Notes: a model not told the origin generated them from the sequence alone. A DNA stretch of 64,000 bases from Sphingosinicella sp. YJ22 (GCF_011320075.1 NZ_JAANPA010000011.1:1-64000); one strand, 5' to 3'. Positions 55,182 to 61,790 are shown, counted from the first letter of the stretch. Program-made: numbers and translations.

Positions 55182-55424
55182 ATGAACGACCAAGACGGCA
55201 ACCGCCAGCAGGGCGGCCAGAATGACGACAGCAACCGCCAACGCCAGCAGCAGCAGGATATGGACCGGCAGCAGCAGGGCGGCGGCAGCGACCAGAACCG
55301 TCAGCAGCAACAGGAACAACATGGCGACACCATGCGCCAGCAGGGCGATCCGTCGCGGCAGCGCGACGACGACGTCAGCGGCGGCCAGATGACCGGCGGC
55401 GAGGCCCGCGACTCGCAGCGCTAG
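55182..55424 (+). CDS. Gln-rich disordered small protein under EcfG control
   Basis: The 80-residue protein has about 30 percent Gln plus many Asp, Asn, Arg and Gly residues and almost no hydrophobic residues, so it must be intrinsically disordered. Runs such as RQRQQQQDMDRQQQGGGSD and NRQQQQEQHGDTM recur. It resembles hydrophilin-like stress proteins in composition, not in sequence. A perfect EcfG promoter lies upstream and a good terminator downstream, so this is a complete single-gene stress unit. CGGAGCC lies before ATG 55182. Confidence 0.75.
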   Translation: MNDQDGNRQQGGQNDDSNRQRQQQQDMDRQQQGGGSDQNRQQQQEQHGDTMRQQGDPSRQRDDDVSGGQMTGGEARDSQR

Positions 55425-55448
55425 ACCGCGGCGCAACAGCTGCACTCA

Positions 55449-55477
55449 AGGCCGTCCGGGCGACCGGGCGGCCTTTC
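55449..55477 (+). terminator. Rho-independent terminator
   Basis: AGGCCGTCCGG (55449-55459), loop GCGA, and CCGGGCGGCCT (55464-55474) form an 11-pair stem with one T-G wobble, followed by TTCT. It lies 25 bases after the stop of the Gln-rich protein gene. Confidence 0.85.
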
Positions 55478-55497
55478 TGCTGCGCCTGCGAGGAAAG

Positions 55498-55674
55498 CTA
55501 GGCGGCGGCGCTCGGCCGGTTCTCGACGACCTGCTCGAGCCGCTCGTGCGCTTCGATCACCGCGCGGTAGCGCTTGGCGAGATCGAGATGGGCGGTGCGC
55601 GCGGCTTCGCTCAAAGCCTGGGCGGCGAAGGCCCGCTCCTGCTGCTCGCGTTCGCGATAATAGGTGAGTTCCAT
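55498..55674 (-). CDS. 58-residue helical protein with FNR-type promoter
   Basis: A short frame encoding MELTYYREREQQERAFAAQA followed by LSEAARTAHLDLAKRYRAVI, EAHERLEQVVENRPSAAA. It is one long amphipathic helix or hairpin, rich in Glu, Arg and Ala, similar in style to other small sphingomonad proteins that start with YxxRExxER. The function is unknown. The gene has an unusually clear regulatory region: an FNR/FixK box at -41.5, an extended -10, and a leader of about 104 bases shared with another small gene 2 kb away. It is convergent with the Gln-rich protein gene. Confidence 0.75.
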   Translation of the reverse strand: MELTYYREREQQERAFAAQALSEAARTAHLDLAKRYRAVIEAHERLEQVVENRPSAAA

Positions 55675-55778
55675 AGCTCGGGCTCCGGCATTGCAAGCGG
55701 GAGCGCGGATGACGGCGGGAACAAGCGTCCGCCCTGTCTCTCAGGCGCCGGCATGCTCACAAGAGGGTGGCCGGCGAT
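55675..55778 (-). promoter_or_regulatory. Conserved 5' leader, copy A
   Basis: The predicted transcript begins ATCGCCGGC and contains GTGAGCATGCCGGCG, then CTGAGAGAC and GCGCTCCCGCTTGCA, all matched in the leader at 57768-57859. CGCCGGC near the 5' end can pair with GCCGGCG to form a stem, and GGCGG with CCGCC forms another. Thirteen further bases between blocks are unique to this copy. It may be a regulatory RNA element or a protein-binding leader; no known riboswitch class was recognised. Confidence 0.5.
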
Positions 55779-55784
55779 GGCGCC

Positions 55785-55827
55785 GTTATAGCAAAGCCCG
55801 CGCGAGCGAGTCTTGATCAGGATCAAG
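55785..55827 (-). promoter_or_regulatory. FNR/FixK box and extended -10, class II geometry
   Basis: TTGATCAGGATCAA (55813-55826) is an exact TTGAT-N4-ATCAA site, extended to the 16-base palindrome CTTGATCAGGATCAAG. On the minus strand an extended -10, TGCTATAAC with hexamer TATAAC (55790-55785), follows after 22 bases. With the start placed at A55778, the hexamer occupies -12 to -7 and the box centre is at -41.5, the textbook class II position for FNR/FixK activation. Confidence 0.75.
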
Positions 55828-55831
55828 CGGG

Positions 55832-56209
55832 CTAAAAACTGTTGATATGGAGGATGTTGCCGTCGGGATCCTTGAGCCAGGCCAGCTTCGCATCGCCGGC
55901 GCGATGGACGTTGCCTTCGAGGCGGCCGATGTCGGGATAATGTTCGAAGGCGGCGCCCTTCGCCTCGAGCGCGGCGACGATCGAGTCGAGGTCACCGCCG
56001 ACTCCCCACACCACGGCGTTGGCGCGGTTGGTGCCGGCAAATTCGGAGCGATAGACGGTCAGGCGAGTCGCGCCGGTCTTGTAGACGATCACGCCCTCCT
56101 CCCCGCCCTGGTCCTCGCGCTCGAGGCCGAGCGTGTCGCCGTAGAAAGCGCGGGCACGGTCGAGGTTACTGACCGCGACGATGGCGGAGCTGTCATGGTC
56201 CTTCAGCAT
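55832..56209 (-). CDS. VOC-family (glyoxalase-like) protein
   Basis: The 125-residue protein has two beta-alpha-beta-beta-beta units of the vicinal oxygen chelate fold: AIVAVSNLDRARAFYGDTLG at 9-28 and the closing LAWLKDPDGNILHINSF at 109-125. A His and Glu appear at the second metal positions, but the first-unit metal residue is not evident, so it may be an antibiotic- or metabolite-binding member rather than an enzyme. GGGAGA lies six bases before ATG 56209. It stands alone, upstream of the FNR-box gene on the same strand. Confidence 0.85.
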   Translation of the reverse strand: MLKDHDSSAIVAVSNLDRARAFYGDTLGLEREDQGGEEGVIVYKTGATRLTVYRSEFAGTNRANAVVWGVGGDLDSIVAALEAKGAAFEHYPDIGRLEGNVHRAGDAKLAWLKDPDGNILHINSF

Positions 56210-56270
56210 GCCGATCTCCCGGAGCGACGCGTGGGGAGGCGCGGGGGATGTCCCCCGCGCCTCCGCTTTA

Positions 56271-56726
56271 TCACATCGCGGCTTCGAGCTGGTGCTTGAG
56301 ATCACGGGCGGTGTCGTGGCCGCGGCGGACGGACTCGTAGCAGCTGCGCATGACCGCTCGGGTCTCCTCCGAGACGTTGGTGTCGTTCATGGCGCGCTCG
56401 AACTCCTCCTTAAGATAGTCCTCGCCGCGCTCGACCTCCTGGATCACCGCCTTGTCGCTGCTGCCGCCGAGCGCCGCGCGAAGATCCTCCCAGCGGCGAT
56501 GGAGCGTGCCGGCGACCGAGCCCTGCTCGGTCGGAGTGCCGCCGAGCGCGCGGCTATGCGCCTGGAGGGTGGTGACGACCTCGCGGCGCTCCTGCGCCAT
56601 GTCGCGGAAGAAGGACGCGAAGCGGCCGTCGGGCGAACCCTCGGCGGAATTCTCGAAGCCCTTGATGCTGTCGATGACGGTGTGGATGAGGTCGTCGAGC
56701 TTCGAAATGTCGGTGTTGGTGGACAT
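56271..56726 (-). CDS. PA2169-family four-helix-bundle protein
   Basis: The 151-residue protein matches PA2169/DUF2383: LDDLIHTVIDSIKGFENSAE, RFASFFRDMAQERREVVTTL, and a C-terminal helix pair (ETRAVMRSCYESVRRGHDTA, RDLKHQLEA). It folds as a ferritin-like four-helix bundle but lacks an obvious diiron site. The family is a common stress-induced protein in Proteobacteria. GGAGG lies five bases before ATG 56726. An EcfG-like promoter, GCAAC-N16-CGTT, lies about 31-55 bases upstream. Confidence 0.85.
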   Translation of the reverse strand: MSTNTDISKLDDLIHTVIDSIKGFENSAEGSPDGRFASFFRDMAQERREVVTTLQAHSRALGGTPTEQGSVAGTLHRRWEDLRAALGGSSDKAVIQEVERGEDYLKEEFERAMNDTNVSEETRAVMRSCYESVRRGHDTARDLKHQLEAAM

Positions 56727-56756
56727 GATTGCCTCCGAATATGGGTTCGGGGGCAG

Positions 56757-56781
56757 AACGGGCGGCGGCGCGCGATGTTGC
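56757..56781 (-). promoter_or_regulatory. EcfG-like promoter for the PA2169-type gene
   Basis: On the minus strand GCAAC (56781-56777), 16 bases, CGTT (56760-56757) differs from the EcfG consensus at one -35 base. The spacing to ATG 56726 gives a leader of about 20 bases, just enough to hold the GGAGG ribosome binding site. Confidence 0.5.
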
Positions 56782-56942
56782 GGGGGAAAATGGTTAAGGG
56801 ACGCGGACGCCGGATCGGGCGGCTCGGAGAGAGGGCGAGCGCCGGGAGCGAGCCGGGCGCCGGCTGCCGCCACAGGCCGAAGGGGAGGTTCCCGGCCCCC
56901 GGCTTCGCAGCTGAACGCCGAGTCGCCGCCGGCGCTCGGGGC

Positions 56943-57164
56943 TCAGTGGGCGGCGACCGCCTGTGGGGCGGCTTCGGCGACGGCGGCCTTGCGGGCGGCG
57001 TCGGCTTCGCGGTGGCGCTCGGAACGCTCGGCGCGCTCGGCCATCGCGTCCCAGGCGTCGGCGGCGCGCATGCAGCGCTCGCGGACATTGGCGAGGCTCG
57101 CGGCGGCGGCGTCGCGGCGCGCCTCGGCGGCACGGGCTAGGAAGAAATCACGCTGTTGGCTCAT
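56943..57164 (-). CDS. Small helical protein, Arg/Ala/Glu-rich
   Basis: The 73-residue protein is predicted to be a long helical hairpin: MSQQRDFFLARAAEARRDAA, AASLANVRERCMRAADAWDA and MAERAERSERHREADAARKA. It is similar in style, and weakly in the opening helix, to the 58-residue protein encoded at 55498-55674. Such proteins are common in sphingomonads and lack known function. It lies downstream of the cold shock gene with a terminator between. AGGAG lies nine bases before ATG 57164. Confidence 0.7.
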   Translation of the reverse strand: MSQQRDFFLARAAEARRDAAAASLANVRERCMRAADAWDAMAERAERSERHREADAARKAAVAEAAPQAVAAH

Positions 57165-57195
57165 TCGGACAGGGCTCCTGCGGGGGTTGACGAGT

Positions 57196-57228
57196 AAGGA
57201 GCAGGGCCGCGAACCGGCCCCGCTCCTT
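57196..57228 (-). terminator. Terminator after the cold shock gene
   Basis: AAGGAGC-A-GGGCCG (57196-57209) and CGGCCC-C-GCTCCTT (57215-57228) form a 13-pair stem with one central mismatch and a five-base loop. It begins 14 bases after the cold shock gene stop. T-rich sequence follows more clearly on the plus strand (CTTATTA) than on the minus strand (CTTACT). Confidence 0.75.
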
Positions 57229-57241
57229 ATTACCGCGCCGG

Positions 57242-57448
57242 TCAGGCGGCGCTCAGATTGACCGCGCTCATCTTGCCGCGGCGGTCCTGCTCGAGTTCGT
57301 AGGAGACGCGCTGCTCCTTATCGAGCGTGCGCATGCCGGCGGCCTCGACCGCGCTGATGTGGACGAAAGCGTCGGTGCCGCCGTCCTCGGGCTGGATGAA
57401 GCCATAGCCCTTGTCGGCGTTGAAGAACTTGACGGTTCCGATAGGCAT
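57242..57448 (-). CDS. Cold shock domain protein (CspA family)
   Basis: The 68-residue single cold shock domain contains GTVKFFNADKGYGFIQPEDG (RNP1 region KGYGFI), DAFVHISAVEAAG (RNP2 region) and the closing YELEQDRRGKMSAVNL. It binds single-stranded nucleic acids and melts RNA secondary structure. ATG 57448 starts the domain directly and has AAGGA upstream. A terminator follows the stop. Its place among stress genes suggests general stress or stationary-phase use, though no EcfG site is visible upstream. Confidence 0.93.
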   Translation of the reverse strand: MPIGTVKFFNADKGYGFIQPEDGGTDAFVHISAVEAAGMRTLDKEQRVSYELEQDRRGKMSAVNLSAA

Positions 57449-57510
57449 AGAAGGTATCCTTGGTAGAGACGGGCACGGAATTGCGCCCGGTAGGCTAGAG
57501 GGATGGGAGC

Positions 57511-57699
57511 TCAGTCGGCCGCAGCGGCCTCCGGAGGGCGTTTGGCGTCCTGCGCGGCGAGCGCGCGGTCGCGGTGATAGCGGTTGCGGCGGCCGCGGCG
57601 CGCCAATTGCTCGCGCAGCACGAAGACCCACAAGGCGATGAGCGCCGCCAGCCCGATGGAGGCGATCATCGCATAAGCGGCGAGGAGGCGCGTGGTCAT
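57511..57699 (-). CDS. 62-residue single-span membrane protein
   Basis: MTTRLLAAYAMIASIGLAAL is followed by IALWVFVLREQLARRGRRNR: one membrane helix (about 5-28) with a strongly basic cytoplasmic side and an Ala/Pro/Glu tail. The family is unknown. It starts five bases after the stop of a 20-codon frame and so is probably translated by re-initiation. Both lie under the leader that is shared with the 58-residue protein gene. Confidence 0.6.
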   Translation of the reverse strand: MTTRLLAAYAMIASIGLAALIALWVFVLREQLARRGRRNRYHRDRALAAQDAKRPPEAAAAD

Positions 57700-57704
57700 A
57701 AGGC

Positions 57705-57767
57705 TCAGCCGACCCGTGCGGCGGCGCGCTCGGCCCGTTCTCGTTCGGAGCGATCGTTGACGTTCAT
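57705..57767 (-). CDS. Possible 20-residue leader peptide
   Basis: ATG 57767 opens a frame encoding MNVNDRSERERAERAAARVG and stops five bases before the membrane protein start. It is Arg/Glu-rich, like the start of the 58-residue protein whose leader is homologous. It could be a regulatory upstream frame or the true remnant of a longer small protein. No strong ribosome binding site is visible; the hairpin GCACTT-GGA-AAGTGC sits just before it. Confidence 0.4.
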   Translation of the reverse strand: MNVNDRSERERAERAAARVG

Positions 57768-57871
57768 TCGAGGCGCACTTTCCAAGTGCAAGCGGGAGCG
57801 CGCCGATGTTCGGAAGTCTCTCAGCCGCCGGCATGCTCACGGGATCCGGAGCCGGCGATGGCGACTCAATA
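57768..57871 (-). promoter_or_regulatory. Conserved promoter and 5' leader, copy B
   Basis: An extended -10 (TGCTATTGA, hexamer TATTGA 57871-57866) aligns exactly with that of copy A, as does the predicted start ATCGCCGGC at 57859. Shared blocks follow in the same order: GTGAGCATGCCGGCG, CTGAGAGAC, and GCGCTCCCGCTTGCA. This copy lacks the FNR box and about 12 bases between blocks, and has the perfect hairpin GCACTT-GGA-AAGTGC near its end. Confidence 0.5.
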
Positions 57872-57914
57872 GCATGGAAGCCGCCATTCGCCTAATCGGG
57901 CGCTCCCCGGCGGG

Positions 57915-58685
57915 TCACATCCGCGCCAGCATCCACAGCGCCATTGCCACCATCATCACGTTCTCGGTCAGTGAGATGAAGCCCAGGGGAACGTTGCTGT
58001 CGCCGCCGACGCAGGCGCATTTGAGCTCGCGCCGATCGACATAGACCGCCTTGAACACGCTGGCCGCGCCGATCGTGCCGATGAACAAGGCGAGCGGGAT
58101 CGACAGCCAGTTCAGGACCATCGCGATCATCAGCACGCCCGCCAGCCCTTCCGCGAACGGATAGATGTAGGCGTAAGGCAGCCAACGCTTGGCGAGCAGA
58201 TCGTAGCCGAGGAACATCGTCGCGAAACCATCGACGTCGCGCAGCTTCATCAGCGCGAGCACCGCCATGCTGAAGGCGATGAACCATTCCGCGGCGCGGA
58301 TCGTGAACGGCGTGCCGAACACCGCCTGGCTGGTCGCCGCCGCCATCGCCGCGGTGATTCCGAACAAAGCGATGACCGGCTTGTAGGTGACCGCCTTGGG
58401 ATCGCGCACCGTCTTGCCGAGGAATTTGCGCAGATCGTCATGGCCGCCGATGCGTGTTCCGCCGATGAAGATCTGCGGAGTCGTCGCGACCTGGTGCTCG
58501 GCCTTGAACGCGTCGGTCTCCGCGCGGGTGGTGAGCCAGCGGTCGTCGACCTCGTAGCCGGAGCGGCGGAGCAGGTCCTTCGCCTTCACGCCCCACGGGC
58601 AGACATGCTTGTCCATCACCATCCGGTAGATGGTGGCGCGCTTGCCGCCCGCTGCGGGCACGGCGCTGTCGAGCGTGGTGGCCAT
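57915..58685 (-). CDS. Glutaredoxin-MauE fusion protein
   Basis: The 256-residue protein has an N-terminal glutaredoxin-like domain (residues about 15-95, YRMVMDKHVCPWGVKAKDLL, then ATTPQIFIGGTRIGGHDDL). The active site is CPWG, so the second Cys of CPYC is missing and the domain is monothiol. Residues 115-256 form a four-helix MauE/DoxX-type membrane domain with a C-terminal Cys pair, LKCACVGG. The fusion suggests thiol transfer across the inner membrane. AGGAGA lies six bases before ATG 58685. The promoter contains a MerR-type palindrome that recurs at the merR-like gene 4 kb away. Confidence 0.88.
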   Translation of the reverse strand: MATTLDSAVPAAGGKRATIYRMVMDKHVCPWGVKAKDLLRRSGYEVDDRWLTTRAETDAFKAEHQVATTPQIFIGGTRIGGHDDLRKFLGKTVRDPKAVTYKPVIALFGITAAMAAATSQAVFGTPFTIRAAEWFIAFSMAVLALMKLRDVDGFATMFLGYDLLAKRWLPYAYIYPFAEGLAGVLMIAMVLNWLSIPLALFIGTIGAASVFKAVYVDRRELKCACVGGDSNVPLGFISLTENVMMVAMALWMLARM

Positions 58686-58720
58686 GGTCTTCTCCTCGTC
58701 ATGGGTAACGGACGAGACGG

Positions 58721-58752
58721 CATATGGCATCCGTACCATGGTACGGAGTCAA
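58721..58752 (-). promoter_or_regulatory. MerR-type promoter and operator
   Basis: On the minus strand TTGACT (58752-58747) is followed by the palindrome CCGTACCATGGTACGG (58746-58731; 18 bases perfect with flanking T and A) and a -10-like CATATG (58726-58721). The 20-base spacer is longer than the usual 17, as is characteristic of promoters activated by MerR-family proteins through DNA twisting. Confidence 0.7.
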
Positions 58753-58761
58753 GGCTTGCGT

Positions 58762-59772
58762 TCAGAAGTCGCTGGCGAGGGTGAAGGCGGGGCCGGAAGC
58801 GGGCGCGGCGTCGCCGGCGACGCGGAAGCGCCATTCGCCCATGGCGCGGACATTCACCCCCCGGATCGGCAGCCGCGCCGAGACGTGCGGGCCGGCATCG
58901 AGGCGGGCCGCGCCGGGCTGCGCGCCGCCCCACAGGCCGCCGCCGACGTCGACGGGGCCGAGGCGGGTCGTGGCTCGGACGAGGCCGTCGGCGAACAGGT
59001 CGGGGTCGTCGAGGCCGACCGCGCCGGCCTGGCCCCATGCCTCGACCCGCAGCCGCCCCAGCCGCCGCTCGCCGCCGCCATAGAGAGTGAGCGCGAAGTC
59101 GGATCGCCCTTCCCGCCCGATCGCCTCGCGCCGCTCGGCGAGGATGTTGAGCGGAACGCTCGGCAGCGGCCGCCAGTCGATGCCGACCGCCGCCTCGGCG
59201 CCCTCGGGCCGCTCCAGCGGAAGGTAGACTCGCCCGCTCAGCGCCAGCGGCGCTCGCCGCCCGAAGAGCCGGTAGGTCAGCCGCAGCCCCGCCTGGCTTC
59301 CCCCCAGCTCGCCGCCGGGCGCCAGGGTCGGGTCGCCGCGCTCGCGTACTAAAATCCAGGCCGACCCACTCCACCGCCGAGTCTGTCCCGGCGGCGCCGG
59401 CACGGACGGGAACAGCTGCGCCACGCCCGGCGCCGCCGTCCGCAGGAAAGGCTCGCCCGGTTGCGCGACATCGAGCGCCGCCGGTTCGGCCGAGAGGAAG
59501 ACGATCGGAATGAAGCCGCCGCGCGTCGCCGCCGTCTCCGCGAAGCCGCCCGGGCCACTGTGCCCGGCGGCGGCGCGTGCCAGGCCGGCCGGTGTCTCCG
59601 CCGCAGGTGGAAGGGGGTCTGAAGCGGCCGCGACCGACGCGGGCCGCTCCGCCGCGGCGACATCGGGAAGTGCCTCGTCCGCCCAGTCCGGGACCAGCGC
59701 GAGCGATCGCACGGCGATCCAGCCGCCGACGACGGCGCCGAGAAAGCGGAGCGGGGCCGGCGGCGCGGTCAC
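58762..59772 (-). CDS. NfrA-like C-terminal domain protein, membrane-anchored
   Basis: The 336-residue protein has an N-terminal hydrophobic segment (FLGAVVGGWIAVRSLAL), a Pro/Ala-rich linker and a beta-rich C-terminal half. The half contains YRLFGRRAPLALSGRVYLPL, AVGIDWRPLPSVPLNILAER and YGGGERRLGRLRVEAWGQAG, resembling the C-terminal domain of bacteriophage N4 receptor NfrA (NfrA_C). The TPR part of NfrA is absent. It starts with GTG 59772, overlapping the stop of the NfrB-like glycosyltransferase gene by four bases (GTGA), which supports joint work in exopolysaccharide secretion. Confidence 0.7.
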   Translation of the reverse strand: MTAPPAPLRFLGAVVGGWIAVRSLALVPDWADEALPDVAAAERPASVAAASDPLPPAAETPAGLARAAAGHSGPGGFAETAATRGGFIPIVFLSAEPAALDVAQPGEPFLRTAAPGVAQLFPSVPAPPGQTRRWSGSAWILVRERGDPTLAPGGELGGSQAGLRLTYRLFGRRAPLALSGRVYLPLERPEGAEAAVGIDWRPLPSVPLNILAERREAIGREGRSDFALTLYGGGERRLGRLRVEAWGQAGAVGLDDPDLFADGLVRATTRLGPVDVGGGLWGGAQPGAARLDAGPHVSARLPIRGVNVRAMGEWRFRVAGDAAPASGPAFTLASDF

Positions 59773-61148
59773 TCTGCCGGGACCTGGGCAGGGAAGATAT
59801 GGCGGGTCTTATCCCAGTCGGCCCGCCCGGAGCGCCGCGCCAGCAGGTAGCGCCCGACCGCGCGCCGCGCCGCGAGCATGGCGATGGCGTTGCCGACCAG
59901 GATCCTCGGCACCGACCGCAGCCCCTCGCGCCAGCCATAGGCGACCGTCACGAAGCCGAGGCGCATGGCGAGCCGCCACACAAGCAGAAGCATCGCGGCA
60001 TAGCTCAAGGCCGCCAGCGCCGGCGTGAGCAGCACGATCTCATGACCCGTCGCGACCGCAAGCGCGGCCAGCGGCGCCGTCGTCAGAAGCGCGGCATAAG
60101 CGGCGCACAGCAGCAAGGCGGCGAGCAGCGACTGGCGGTCGCGAAGCCGCATCCACCGCTCGGCAAAGCCACCGCTCCAGCCGAGCCGGTCCCAGCCGCT
60201 CAGCGCGATCCCCACCATCCAGCGCGCCTTCTGGCCCACCGCGGCGTCGATCGTCGCCGGGAAATGCTCGCGGGTCACCACCGCCGGGCCGCCCGAATCC
60301 GCCGGCAGACGAACGAAGGTCGAGCGGCGGCCAAGCGCGCGCAGCCTGAGGCCGAGCTCATAATCCTCGGTCAGGCTCGCGGCGTCGAACGGCTGGCCGC
60401 CCGGCCCGGCCAACGCCTCGAGCGCATCGCGGGACAGGGCGCAGCCGACCCCCGCCGACGGCAGGCCGGCGCCGAGCGCTTCTCGCACCACCAACTCCTT
60501 GCCATGCGCCTCGGCGAATTCGTCGGCATAATGGCCGGCGATCCATCGCGAATCCGCGTCGATCAGCGGCAGCACCGGCAGCTGGACGAGGTCGAAGCGC
60601 TCGATCAGGCTGTCGAACAGCCTCAATTCGGCCGAATGGACGACGTCCTCGGCGTCGTGGAGGACGACCGCCTTGGCCCGCCAGCCCTCCGCCGCCTCGT
60701 CGGCGAGCAGCGCCGCCCAGATCGCATTGAGGCAGTCGGCCTTGGTCGTCGGGCCGGGCATCCAGCCGACCACCGTGCGCACCCGCGGATCGGCGACGGC
60801 CCGCACCGCTTTCGCGGTCGCGGGATCGTTCGGGTAGCAACCCACATAGATACGGTAATCGTCATGATCGAACCGGCCGAGCGCGTGGCGCAGCATCGGC
60901 CCGATCACCTCCGCTTCCTGCCAGGCCGGGACGAAGATAACGAGCGGCCCGGCCCGCAGCGGCGCCGGCAGGTCGGCGACCGAGGCCGGCCTCGCCCGCA
61001 GCAGGGCGCGCTTCGCCCGCAGCGCCAGCCAGGCAAGGTCGATCGCGAGATCGCCGATGCCGAGCAGGATGAAGCCGGCAGCCGCGAACAGCGTAAGCTC
61101 GCGAACAACGAACGCGCTTATTCCGATAAACCCGCTGGCCCACTCCAT
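59769..61148 (-). CDS. NfrB-like family 2 glycosyltransferase
   Basis: The 459-residue membrane protein has an N-terminal span (about 5-35). A GT2 catalytic domain follows with PAWQEAEVIGPML, the Asp motif LHDAEDVVHSAELRLFD, acceptor motif SLTEDYELGLRLRALGR and QxxRW-type sequence GQKARWMVGIALSGWDR. Two to four further spans follow (about 330-420). It resembles NfrB, the inner-membrane synthase partner of NfrA, and probably makes and exports a polysaccharide. NfrB proteins often carry an extra C-terminal MshEN or GSPII_E-type domain, which is lacking here. GGGGGA lies six bases before ATG 61148. Confidence 0.85.
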   Translation of the reverse strand: MEWASGFIGISAFVVRELTLFAAAGFILLGIGDLAIDLAWLALRAKRALLRARPASVADLPAPLRAGPLVIFVPAWQEAEVIGPMLRHALGRFDHDDYRIYVGCYPNDPATAKAVRAVADPRVRTVVGWMPGPTTKADCLNAIWAALLADEAAEGWRAKAVVLHDAEDVVHSAELRLFDSLIERFDLVQLPVLPLIDADSRWIAGHYADEFAEAHGKELVVREALGAGLPSAGVGCALSRDALEALAGPGGQPFDAASLTEDYELGLRLRALGRRSTFVRLPADSGGPAVVTREHFPATIDAAVGQKARWMVGIALSGWDRLGWSGGFAERWMRLRDRQSLLAALLLCAAYAALLTTAPLAALAVATGHEIVLLTPALAALSYAAMLLLVWRLAMRLGFVTVAYGWREGLRSVPRILVGNAIAMLAARRAVGRYLLARRSGRADWDKTRHIFPAQVPAE

Positions 61149-61250
61149 GCGGTTTCCCCCGAATCGGACCAGTAACAATCCATTCCGGAGATGGATTAGG
61201 CAAGTCCTTCGTGACGACACTGCTGTGCAGCGTGGTCGGCTGCGGACGAT

Positions 61251-61790
61251 TTACCTTGGCGAGGACTCGCGGCAGGCCGCGGCAGGCCGCGCCGGTCGGA
61301 CGAGCGTCGGCCTGCGGCCGCCGCCGTAAGCGGCGATTCGGGCATTTTCATTGGCGGTGTCGGCCGCGGCTTCGGCGGTCCAGCGGTCGAACAGGCAATA
61401 GGCCCGATCGAGCCCGCGCAGCAGCCGGGCCTGCTCGCGCCGACCTACCGCGCATTCCGCGAAATAGGCGCCGAACTGGCGGCGGAAATCGTCCGGGCCG
61501 GGACGGCGGCGCGGCTCGACAGGGTCATCGGAGTCGCCGCTCGAGCAATCGCTATAGGCAAACAGCGTGCCGCGCCGCTCGCCGCCATTGCCGTGCCAGA
61601 AGATCGCGTGATGCCGGATCGAGAAGGTGCGGCCGTCGCGCCCGAGCTCGACAATGCGGCCGCCGTCACTCTCGGCAATATCGGTGACCGTCCACCCGCC
61701 GACGACGCTTCGGCGGAGGATGCGCGAGTCGTTTGTCTGCTGTGCCGTCGCCAGCAGGCTCGCCATCGCAAGAGCGAAGCCCCATCCCAT
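61251..61790 (-). CDS. Hypothetical exported protein
   Basis: The 179-residue protein begins with a short hydrophobic segment (MGWGFALAMASLLATAQQ) and contains a beta-type region (RSVVGGWTVTDIAESDGGRI, FSIRHHAIFWHGNGGERRG). The end is helical and Arg-rich with a tandem repeat around ARPAAACRESSPR. Four cysteines are scattered. I do not recognise a family. It is transcribed away from the lipoprotein gene at 61979, and no ribosome binding site is obvious, so the start is uncertain. Confidence 0.55.
   Translation of the reverse strand: MGWGFALAMASLLATAQQTNDSRILRRSVVGGWTVTDIAESDGGRIVELGRDGRTFSIRHHAIFWHGNGGERRGTLFAYSDCSSGDSDDPVEPRRRPGPDDFRRQFGAYFAECAVGRREQARLLRGLDRAYCLFDRWTAEAAADTANENARIAAYGGGRRPTLVRPARPAAACRESSPR

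Noticed and set aside
55700-55770. CTGAGAGAC in the duplicated leader as part of a TPP riboswitch
   Set aside because: CTGAGA occurs, but the other required TPP blocks (CTGATC, GGGTGC and the closing stem) are absent, and the downstream genes are not thiamine genes.
57860-57910. An FNR box upstream of leader copy B
   Set aside because: The expected -41.5 position (57894-57907) has no TTGAT-N4-ATCAA similarity, so only copy A is called FNR-type.
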